A DNA stretch of 5,789 nt, taken from NCBI GenBank assembly GCA_027065835.1, contig JAMONK010000231.1, positions 1-5,789 of the forward strand, given 5' to 3'. Origin of the DNA: Thermococcus sp. GTDB lineage: Archaea; Methanobacteriota_B; Thermococci; Thermococcales; Thermococcaceae. This document shows positions 1-4,944 of the stretch, piece by piece. The position numbers and the translations under genes were made by a program. Under the pieces are notes generated by a model. That model was not told the origin of the DNA. It ran no database searches and was given only the letters and a program-made list of their open reading frames with translations. The number at the start of each line of letters is the position of its first letter. The first letter of the stretch is position 1.

Positions 1-1104
1 GGGGTTGAGGGCGATGTTCGGATGGGGGTTATAGTCCAGAGGCAGATAGACCCCGGGCTCTCCGGCGTGCTCTTCACGCGCTCCCCAAACGACCCCTCAA
101 AGGCCCTCATCGAGCTCGTGGAGGGCCCCGCCGAGGAGTTTGTGAGCGGAATGGTGAGCGGGAAACGGTTCACCCTCCCCCGAGACCCGTCTGAGGCCGA
201 CGATCCTCTCCTCGGGGAGCTGCTGAGAGTCGGACTCGATGTGGAGGAGCTCTTCGGCAGACCACAGGACATCGAGTGGGCCCACGACGGCACCCTCTGG
301 ATCCTCCAGTCGAGAGACATAACGGCTTTCACCCAAAAACAGGAGAAGGCAGAGACGCCCGGGGGGTGGCACAGGCTCGCCGGAATCCCGGCCAGCCCCG
401 GGAGAGCTCGTGGGAGGGCGTTCTTCGTTCTCGACGACCAGCCGCCGGAGGAGGCCGAAAAGCTCTTTCCCACGGGCGGGATCCTGGTAACGTACGTGCT
501 CCATGCCGAGTACTACGGCCTCTTCATGAGGGCCTCGGGAATAGTCACGAAGGTCGAGAGCATCCTCTCGCATCCGGCGATAATAGCCCGGGAGCTCGGA
601 ATCCCGTGTGTCACCGGCGTTGACGTGGAGCTAATCCGCGAGGGTGATGAGGTCGTGGTGGACGGGGACGAGGGCGCGGTTTACGTCAAAAACCTCCGAA
701 AGGCGTTGAGGAAGGTGGAGCTGTGGGCGGCGAGCTACACGGAAGACGAGCTCACGCGGAAACTGAGGGAGGATTACCTCCGGGCTTTGGAGTCGCTGGA
801 CGTGGAAAGGCTCGAGGAGACCATACTCTCGGCCTTCGAGCTCGTCAGGGAGCTCTACCCCTCTGACCGGGAGAGGGCATTCAACGTCTATCACTTCATC
901 AACACACTCATGGAGGAGGAAACGCCGAGGATTCTGGGGGAGCGGTTTGACGTCGTGGGCGCCTTCACCCGGGCCGAGAGGGGCGAGGAGCCGAGGGACG
1001 GGACGGAGGAGAGGCTGTTCAGAATCTACCGCCTCCTCAAGGCCTTCATCAACTACACGGACGAGCAGGTTAGGGACATCCCCTCGATGCTGTTCGGGCT
1101 TTGA
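1..1104 (+). CDS. PEP synthase/PPDK-like phosphotransferase, ATP-grasp end plus phosphohistidine domain (5'-partial)
   Basis: The frame is open from base 1 to a TGA, giving 367 residues of a protein whose N-terminus lies outside the window. Residues 1-108 match the end of the PPDK/PEP-synthase ATP-grasp domain: VIVQRQIDPGLSGVLFT (10-26), then DIEW (90-93) and ILQSR (101-105). Residues 125-235 match the swivelling phosphohistidine domain, with GIPASPGRARG (128-138) and SHPAIIARELGIP (190-202); His191 is the expected phosphorylated residue. Residues 236-367 are charged and probably helical, and the PEP/pyruvate-binding barrel of true PEP synthase is absent. By family, such proteins pass ATP-derived phosphate through the histidine to an acceptor, as in PEP synthase, phenylphosphate synthase and rifampicin phosphotransferase; the acceptor here is unknown. 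The usual GG before the histidine is Glu-Ser, and the GLGE loop of the ATP-grasp half is GPAEE. The protein is probably cytosolic. A 75-bp gap with its own promoter separates it from nadB, so a role in NAD synthesis is not implied. Confidence 0.78.
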   Translation, partial: GVEGDVRMGVIVQRQIDPGLSGVLFTRSPNDPSKALIELVEGPAEEFVSGMVSGKRFTLPRDPSEADDPLLGELLRVGLDVEELFGRPQDIEWAHDGTLWILQSRDITAFTQKQEKAETPGGWHRLAGIPASPGRARGRAFFVLDDQPPEEAEKLFPTGGILVTYVLHAEYYGLFMRASGIVTKVESILSHPAIIARELGIPCVTGVDVELIREGDEVVVDGDEGAVYVKNLRKALRKVELWAASYTEDELTRKLREDYLRALESLDVERLEETILSAFELVRELYPSDRERAFNVYHFINTLMEEETPRILGERFDVVGAFTRAERGEEPRDGTEERLFRIYRLLKAFINYTDEQVRDIPSMLFGL

Positions 1105-1107
1105 ATG

Positions 1108-1120
1108 CGTTGGCACAACG
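1108..1120. repeat. Short perfect inverted repeat CGTTG-GCA-CAACG
   Basis: Two 5-bp arms (1108-1112 and 1116-1120) flank a 3-bp spacer, 3 bp after the stop codon of the upstream gene and about 14 bp before the nadB promoter box. It could be an operator half-site pair or a small 3' hairpin. No T-tract follows, so it does not look like a terminator. No copy was seen upstream of nadA or nadC. A 5-bp palindrome can easily arise by chance. Confidence 0.25.
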
Positions 1121-1133
1121 ACCTCCGAACGAT

Positions 1134-1148
1134 CAAAAACCGTTTAAG
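1134..1148 (+). promoter_or_regulatory. Putative archaeal BRE/TATA promoter of nadB
   Basis: CAAAAACC (1134-1141) followed by GTTTAAG (1142-1148) resembles an A-rich BRE joined to a weak TATA box. The TTTAA begins 37 nt before the chosen nadB start. Archaeal transcription usually starts about 25 nt after the TATA box, which would put the start near 1168-1170 and give a leader of only about 10 nt that still includes the ribosome binding site. A closely related box precedes nadA. Confidence 0.55.
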
Positions 1149-1170
1149 CTCATCCCCCTCTTTTCCCCAT

Positions 1171-1177
1171 GGTGAGA
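1171..1177 (+). promoter_or_regulatory. Ribosome binding site fixing the nadB start
   Basis: GGTGAGA contains the GGTGA core complementary to the 3' end of archaeal 16S rRNA, with 4 nt between GGTGA and the ATG at 1180. It supports this start over the in-frame ATG at 1105, which directly abuts the previous stop codon and has no such site. Confidence 0.75.
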
Positions 1178-1179
1178 CA

Positions 1180-2580
1180 ATGACATCGGTCGGAATAATC
1201 GGGGATGGTGTGGCCGGTTTAACGGCAGCGGTAGCGCTCGCGAGGCGCGGATTTGACGTCACGGTCATCGGAAGGGGCTTTCGGAACACCAACTCCTACC
1301 TCGCTCAGGCGGGGATAGCGCTGCCCATCCTTGATGGGGACTCACTCAGGGCCCACTTCATCGACACCGTCAGGGCCGGCGGATACCTCAACGATGAGGA
1401 GGCGGTATGGAACGTCCTTAGCAGAGCCTCTGAGGCCCACGATTTCCTCACGTCCATAGGCCTCGAATTCGAGACCAGCGAGACCGAAGGTGGGCACTCG
1501 TTCCACAGAGTTTTCACTATAAGGAACGAAACTGGGAAGCACATGACGAACGTCCTTCACATGGCCGCTAGGGAGGCTGGAGTTAACTTCCTTGAGGGCT
1601 TTGTCGAGGAGCTTGGGGTGGGGGACCGTAGGGCATACGGCGTCTTTCTCAATGGGGAGTTCCTGAAGTTTGACGCTACCGTCGTAGCCTCTGGTGGCTT
1701 TGCCGGGCTCTACAGGTACACTGCGGGTTCGCCCTTGACCATCGGGCTGTTGATAGGGGACGCGGTGGTGAAGGGCTCCCCCGCAAGGGATCTGGAGTTC
1801 GTCCAGTTCCACCCGACCGGATACATCGGGGAGAACGGCGTCTTCCTGATAAGCGAGGCCGTCCGCGGTGCCGGGGCGAAGCTGGTGACTGAAGACGGTG
1901 AGCGCTTCGTTAACGAGCTCTCCACGAGAGACATCGTTGCGAGGGCGATATACAGGCAGATGCAGGATGGAAAGAGGGTTTACCTGGACGCCACGGGGGT
2001 GGAGGACTTCAAAGGGCGCTTTCCTCAAATATACGCTTTCCTGGTCAATGACGGCACGGATCCGTCGAAGGACATCATCCCGGTTTCTCCGATAGCCCAC
2101 TACACGATGGGGGGGATAGCGGTCGACCTCTGGTACCGAACCGCCATCAGAAACCTCTACGCAGTAGGTGAGGCTGCGTCCAACGGCTTCCATGGGGCAA
2201 ACAGACTGGCCAGCAACTCCCTCCTTGAGTGCGTTGTTTCCGGCCTGGAGGTTGCCAGAACCGTGGCGAGGGAGAGACCGAAGGTTGGTGAGGTTCCAGA
2301 ACTCCCCTACGCATTTGACTCCCTCGGAGACGTTGACTCCATACGTGAGGTTCTCTGGGAGCACGCCGGTATCGTCCGGACCGAGGAGGGTTTAAGGGAA
2401 GGTCTCAGGGAGCTTGGGGAAACCGATGTGGATCCGAGGCTCAAGCTCCTCGCTGAAGGTGTCATCTCCTGTGCCCTGGTGAGGGAGGAGAGCAGGGGGG
2501 CACACTACCGCGAGGATTTCCCCGTTATGCGGAAGGTGTTTGAGAGACCGAGTTTCTTTGAAGGGGACTGCCACCTCTAA
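1180..2580 (+). CDS. nadB: L-aspartate oxidase NadB
   Basis: This FAD flavoprotein oxidises L-aspartate to iminoaspartate, the first step of de novo NAD synthesis; in anaerobes fumarate is a likely electron acceptor. The 466-residue protein starts with a Rossmann dinucleotide fold, GDGVAG (8-13) fitting GxGxxG. Fumarate-reductase/aspartate-oxidase signatures follow: EGGHS (103-107), QFHPTGY (209-215), [10 protein letters not shown] (248-257), AHYTMGG (306-312), [21 protein letters not shown] (330-350), and the C-terminal [11 protein letters not shown] (438-448) typical of NadB. By alignment from memory with E. coli NadB, His211, Arg250, His307 and Arg342 correspond to catalytic or substrate residues His244, Arg290, His351 and Arg386. 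It is shorter than E. coli NadB (540 aa), mainly in the C-terminal helical part. The usual AQGG is AQAG (42-45). The ATG at 1180 was chosen because the Rossmann strand begins there and GGTGA lies 4 nt upstream. nadA follows after 61 bp. Confidence 0.95.
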   Translation: MTSVGIIGDGVAGLTAAVALARRGFDVTVIGRGFRNTNSYLAQAGIALPILDGDSLRAHFIDTVRAGGYLNDEEAVWNVLSRASEAHDFLTSIGLEFETSETEGGHSFHRVFTIRNETGKHMTNVLHMAAREAGVNFLEGFVEELGVGDRRAYGVFLNGEFLKFDATVVASGGFAGLYRYTAGSPLTIGLLIGDAVVKGSPARDLEFVQFHPTGYIGENGVFLISEAVRGAGAKLVTEDGERFVNELSTRDIVARAIYRQMQDGKRVYLDATGVEDFKGRFPQIYAFLVNDGTDPSKDIIPVSPIAHYTMGGIAVDLWYRTAIRNLYAVGEAASNGFHGANRLASNSLLECVVSGLEVARTVARERPKVGEVPELPYAFDSLGDVDSIREVLWEHAGIVRTEEGLREGLRELGETDVDPRLKLLAEGVISCALVREESRGAHYREDFPVMRKVFERPSFFEGDCHL

Positions 2581-2591
2581 CCAAAGGTGTC

Positions 2592-2607
2592 CAAAAACCC
2601 TTTTAAT
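2592..2607 (+). promoter_or_regulatory. Putative archaeal BRE/TATA promoter of nadA
   Basis: CAAAAACC (2592-2599), then C and TTTTAAT (2601-2607), lies 41 nt before the nadA start in the 61-bp gap after nadB. It repeats the nadB box almost exactly (CAAAAACC, then G or C, then TTT(T)AA). The expected transcription start is near 2626-2630, leaving a very short leader. nadA can therefore be transcribed on its own, although read-through from nadB is possible. Confidence 0.55.
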
Positions 2608-2617
2608 TCCCTTCTCT

Positions 2618-2637
2618 TTACCCCCTCCAAGGGGTGA
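2618..2637 (+). other. Possible hairpin covering the nadA ribosome binding site
   Basis: TTACCCC (2618-2624) can pair with GGGGTGA (2631-2637), giving seven pairs including one T-G wobble, around a CTCCAA loop. The right arm contains the whole ribosome binding site. It could form only in RNA that begins upstream of 2618, such as nadB read-through. Transcripts from the nadA promoter probably start after the left arm. Confidence 0.25.
2633..2637 (+). promoter_or_regulatory. Ribosome binding site fixing the nadA start
   Basis: GGTGA lies 4 nt before the ATG at 2642, the same spacing as at nadB. The seven bases GGTGAGA are identical in both leaders. It excludes the longer in-frame reading that begins inside nadB. 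A second ATG at 2648 would place the site 10 nt away and is less likely. Confidence 0.75.
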
Positions 2638-2641
2638 GAAA

Positions 2642-3550
2642 ATGAAGATGGAACGACTTGTTGAGGAGATCCTCAGACTCAAAGGGGAGAGGAACGCTAT
2701 AATCATGGCCCACAACTACCAGCTCCCCGAGGTTCAAGACATAGCGGATTTCCTGGGTGACAGCCTCGAGCTGGCGAGGAAGGCCGTGAAGACGGACGCC
2801 GACGTAATCGTCTTTGCGGGCGTTGACTTCATGGCGGAAACGGCCAAAATTTTGAATCCTGGGAAGACAGTCCTGCTCCCGAGCAGAAGGGCCACCTGCG
2901 CGATGGCTAACATGCTGAAGGTCGAACACATCCTGGAGGCCAAGGAGCAGTATCCGGACGCTCCGGTGGTTCTCTACGTGAACACCACAGCCGAGACGAA
3001 GGCCTACGCCGACGTAACGGTTACCTCGGCCAACGCCGTCAAAATCGTTGAAAAACTCGATTCCGACGTGGTCATCTTCGGGCCCGATAAGAACCTGGCG
3101 AGCTACGTTGCCAGACAGACCGGAAAGAAGGTTATTCCAGTCCCAGAATATGGGCACTGCTACGTCCACAGGAAGTTCACCGTTGAGGACGTCGAGCGCG
3201 CGAGGGAGCTCTACCCCAATGCGAAGCTCATGGTTCATCCGGAATGTGCACCGGAGGTGCAGGAGAGGGCCGATATAATAGTCTCCACCGGCGGGATGAT
3301 AAGACGTGCGCCAGAGCACGATGAGTGGGTCGTCTTCACGGAGAGGGAGATGGTCTACCGCCTTCAGACGCTCCACCCCGAGATAAAGTTCCACCCCGCG
3401 AAGGATGACGCGACGTGCATCGGCATGAAGGCGATAACCCTCAACCACATCTACGAGTCCCTCCGCGACATGAAGTACGCCGTTGAGGTTCCAAACGAGA
3501 TAGCGGAAAAAGCCAGAAAAGCGATAGAGAGGATGCTGGAGCTCAGCTGA
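2642..3550 (+). CDS. nadA: Quinolinate synthase NadA
   Basis: NadA condenses iminoaspartate with dihydroxyacetone phosphate to quinolinate, using a [4Fe-4S] cluster that one site of the protein leaves open for substrate. The 302-residue length matches the compact archaeal/Thermotoga form rather than the longer E. coli form. Three cysteines in conserved contexts are the expected cluster ligands: Cys86 (RRATCAMA), Cys173 (EYGHCYVH) and Cys259 (DDATCIGM). Active-site residues are present: AHNYQ (His24, Tyr26), LYVNTTAE (Tyr112, Asn114) and HPEC (His199, Glu201). All are offset by 3 from the P. horikoshii positions as I remember them (Cys83/170/256, His21, Tyr109, Asn111, His196, Glu198). Cys202 is an extra cysteine. 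The protein is expected to be a cytosolic, oxygen-sensitive partner of NadB, since iminoaspartate is unstable. It has its own promoter box and ends convergently, 32 bp from the stop of the minus-strand NDP-sugar synthase gene. Confidence 0.96.
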   Translation: MKMERLVEEILRLKGERNAIIMAHNYQLPEVQDIADFLGDSLELARKAVKTDADVIVFAGVDFMAETAKILNPGKTVLLPSRRATCAMANMLKVEHILEAKEQYPDAPVVLYVNTTAETKAYADVTVTSANAVKIVEKLDSDVVIFGPDKNLASYVARQTGKKVIPVPEYGHCYVHRKFTVEDVERARELYPNAKLMVHPECAPEVQERADIIVSTGGMIRRAPEHDEWVVFTEREMVYRLQTLHPEIKFHPAKDDATCIGMKAITLNHIYESLRDMKYAVEVPNEIAEKARKAIERMLELS

Positions 3551-3564
3551 GTTCCCTTTTGTTT
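3538..3564 (+). terminator. Hairpin plus T-tract at the nadA 3' end
   Basis: GGAGCTC (3538-3544) and GAGTTCC (3549-3555) can form a 7-bp stem with one G-T wobble and an AGCT loop, spanning the nadA stop codon. TTTTGTTT (3557-3564) follows directly. Thermococcal RNA polymerase terminates mainly at U-rich stretches, so the T-tract is the stronger evidence and the stem may be incidental. On the other strand the stem is not followed by a T-tract, so it does not clearly serve the convergent gene. Confidence 0.4.
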
Positions 3565-3582
3565 CCCGTGAACCTATCTCCC

Positions 3583-4827
3583 TTACTTCTTCGGCACGCT
3601 TATACTCCTCACCGTGTAGTGTTCAAGTGTTGCTCCCCTCTCAACGAACTCGTGGGGCCATATCTTGACGTTGTACATCCTGACGTTGTCACTCACCACC
3701 GCGTTGTCCCCTATGACAGAGTTCACTATCCTGACGTTGTCGCCGATCTCGACGTGCCTGCCCACTATGGAGTTCATAACCCGGACGTTGCTGCCCATCT
3801 TTACCCTGTCCATGACGACCGAGTGGAGGATCTCTGAGTTCGTTCCGATGATGGAGTAGTTGTCCACCACGGCATCTTCGAGGGCGGTGCCGTTCCCTAT
3901 GGAGATGTGCCTCCCGAGGAGAACCCTTCCCTCCACGAGGAGTTTTCCCCGCTTTATCATGTCCCGTACCCGGTGGCGGAGGCCTTCGGACATCTCGGAT
4001 CTGCCCTGCATATGGACGTCCTTGGTTACTTCGGAGGCATCCATATCCTCGGGTGAGAGGTTGCGGAGGAGGTACATCGCCGCGTTCAGATAGCGCTCTG
4101 GAGTCCCGACGTCGAACCAGTAGCCCTCCATAGGGTAACCGTAGACCTCGTAACCGTGTTCTATCAGGGCTGGGATGATGTCGCTCCCGAAGTCGAGCTT
4201 CTTCCCATCCACCATCTCCTTTGCCCAGGCTTCATTGAGGAACTCCCAGAAGTTCTCTGAGAGCAGGTAGATGCCCGTGTTGGCGAGGTTGCTTGGGGCA
4301 TCCTCCGGTGAGGGCTTCTCGATGAAGTACTCTATCCTGTAGTCCCCGTCAACCTTCGCAACGCCGAATCCCGCAACGTCGTCGACGGGCTGGAGGGCTA
4401 TGGTCATGAAGGCGTTCCTCTTCCGATGCCATTCGAACATCTTCTCCAGGTCCATCCGGTAGATGTTGTCGCCCTGGATCACCACCACGGGTTCTTTTAT
4501 ACCGTAGTAGTGCATGGTGTACCAGACGGCATCGCCGTTGGTCGTGCTCTCGTAGCGCGGCATATAGCGGATCCTCATCTCCTTTTCAAGCCCGTACTTC
4601 TTTTTGAGCCAGTACCCCTCACGGAAGTAGTCAAAGAGTGAGGTGTAGTTCACGTACCCCTTCACCCCAAGGTAGACCTCCTCGATACCGTCGCGCGCGA
4701 GGTTTAGGATGGAGTGCTCCAGGATGGGTTTGTTCAGAAGTCTCACGAGCCCCTTTGAGGTCTCGATGGTGAGCGGCCGCAATCGCGTTGCCTCGCCCCC
4801 TATTGGAATGACGGCTTTCTTTATCAT
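3583..4827 (-). CDS. NDP-sugar synthase (sugar-1-phosphate nucleotidylyltransferase) with left-handed beta-helix domain
   Basis: The protein is predicted to join a nucleoside triphosphate to a sugar 1-phosphate, giving an NDP-sugar and PPi for glycans or lipoglycans; mannose-1-phosphate guanylyltransferase-like activity is one option, but the sugar and base cannot be read from sequence. Residues 1-255 form the nucleotidyltransferase domain: GGEATRLRPLT (10-20, nucleotide loop), SKGLV (24-28), QGDN with metal-binding Asp120 (118-121), EKP (170-172), NTGIYLL (183-189) and WFDVGTPERY with Asp239 (237-246). Residues 256-296 are a charged linker, and 297-395 carry isoleucine/valine-rich hexapeptide turns of a left-handed beta-helix, often a trimerisation or acyltransferase-like fold. 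The loop has Ala13 where most relatives have Gly (GGxGTRL). The start at 4827 is preceded by GGGGGA with 4 nt spacing and a TATA-like TTTTAT. The gene separates nadBA from nadC, converging on nadA and diverging from nadC; no functional link to NAD synthesis is evident. Confidence 0.88.
   Translation of the reverse strand: MIKKAVIPIGGEATRLRPLTIETSKGLVRLLNKPILEHSILNLARDGIEEVYLGVKGYVNYTSLFDYFREGYWLKKKYGLEKEMRIRYMPRYESTTNGDAVWYTMHYYGIKEPVVVIQGDNIYRMDLEKMFEWHRKRNAFMTIALQPVDDVAGFGVAKVDGDYRIEYFIEKPSPEDAPSNLANTGIYLLSENFWEFLNEAWAKEMVDGKKLDFGSDIIPALIEHGYEVYGYPMEGYWFDVGTPERYLNAAMYLLRNLSPEDMDASEVTKDVHMQGRSEMSEGLRHRVRDMIKRGKLLVEGRVLLGRHISIGNGTALEDAVVDNYSIIGTNSEILHSVVMDRVKMGSNVRVMNSIVGRHVEIGDNVRIVNSVIGDNAVVSDNVRMYNVKIWPHEFVERGATLEHYTVRSISVPKK
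3677..3790 (-). repeat. 51-nt (17-residue) degenerate tandem repeats encoding beta-helix coils
   Basis: The plus-strand motif GACGTTG occurs at 3682-3688, 3733-3739 and 3784-3790, exactly 51 bp apart. ATCCTGACGTTGTC is repeated without change at 3677-3690 and 3728-3741. In the encoded protein, Asn-Val-Arg recurs at residues 347-349, 364-366 and 381-383, and related Asn-containing turns occur at 312 and 330. Each period corresponds to about one coil of the left-handed beta-helix. Confidence 0.7.
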
Positions 4828-4855
4828 GATGTCCCCCAGTTAATTTCGCTCACAA

Positions 4856-4866
4856 GGATAAAAGGC
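4856..4866 (-). promoter_or_regulatory. Putative TATA promoter of the NDP-sugar synthase gene
   Basis: Read on the minus strand this is GCCTTTTATCC, with TTTTAT (4863 down to 4858) beginning 36 nt before the start codon at 4827. That matches the 37-41 nt spacing at the plus-strand genes. It lies in the 117-bp divergent gap shared with nadC, about 40 bp from the proposed nadC box, so the two initiation complexes would be close together. Confidence 0.45.
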
Positions 4867-4902
4867 ATTCTTTCACGGGGAGTGGTGCAGGAATATAGAA
4901 AT

Positions 4903-4912
4903 CGAAATAAAG
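4903..4912 (+). promoter_or_regulatory. Putative BRE/TATA promoter of nadC
   Basis: CGAAATAAAG combines a BRE-like CGAAA with an A/T-rich box whose ATAAAG begins 38 nt before the nadC start, matching the other genes here. The alternative AATATAG slightly upstream (about 4892-4898) would give a leader roughly 12-15 nt longer. The box does not share the CAAAAACC block of nadB and nadA. Confidence 0.4.
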
Positions 4913-4932
4913 GGCCGCTGCCAGTTCAGGAT

Positions 4933-4940
4933 GGAGGTGG
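4933..4940 (+). promoter_or_regulatory. Strong ribosome binding site fixing the nadC start
   Basis: GGAGGTGG is the most complete Shine-Dalgarno sequence in the window and ends 4 nt before the ATG at 4945. It supports that start over the in-frame GTG codons at 4882 and 4885, which would add about 21 residues without family resemblance. Confidence 0.8.
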
Positions 4941-4944
4941 GATC

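Noticed and set aside
1105..1179. In-frame N-terminal extension of nadB from the ATG touching the previous stop codon (TGAATG).
   Set aside because: The 25 extra residues have no family resemblance, the promoter box and ribosome binding site lie inside the stretch, and the Rossmann strand starts at the ATG at 1180.
1342..2364. 340-codon open frame on the minus strand opposite nadB.
   Set aside because: It is the shadow of a GC-rich real gene: no recognisable motif, no convincing start signal, and the plus-strand protein is unmistakable.
2540..2641. In-frame extension of nadA that begins inside the nadB 3' end.
   Set aside because: It would contain the nadA promoter and ribosome binding site; the ATG at 2642 fits the P. 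horikoshii numbering within a constant offset.
2618..3448. 276-codon open frame on the minus strand opposite nadA.
   Set aside because: Antisense shadow of a clearly identified gene; its product shows no family motif.
3559..3837. Plus-strand frame with a repetitive His/Asp/Val product opposite the NDP-sugar synthase.
   Set aside because: The periodicity comes from the antisense reading of the 51-bp beta-helix repeats; no promoter or ribosome binding site was seen.
3583..4827. Idea that the nucleotidyltransferase between nadA and nadC is the missing NaMN adenylyltransferase.
   Set aside because: Its motifs (GGxxTRLRP, EKP, DVGTP, beta-helix tail) are those of sugar-1-phosphate nucleotidylyltransferases; the HxGH-type signature of NMN/NaMN adenylyltransferases is absent.
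4843..4908. ATTTCG (4843-4848) and CGAAAT (4903-4908) as an inverted operator pair in the divergent gap.
   Set aside because: The arms are only 6 bp and 54 bp apart, one belongs to the proposed BRE/TATA box, and no third copy was seen at the other nad promoters.
4882..4944. Upstream GTG starts for nadC.
   Set aside because: The extension does not resemble NadC, whereas the ATG at 4945 follows a strong GGAGGTGG site and gives normal length.
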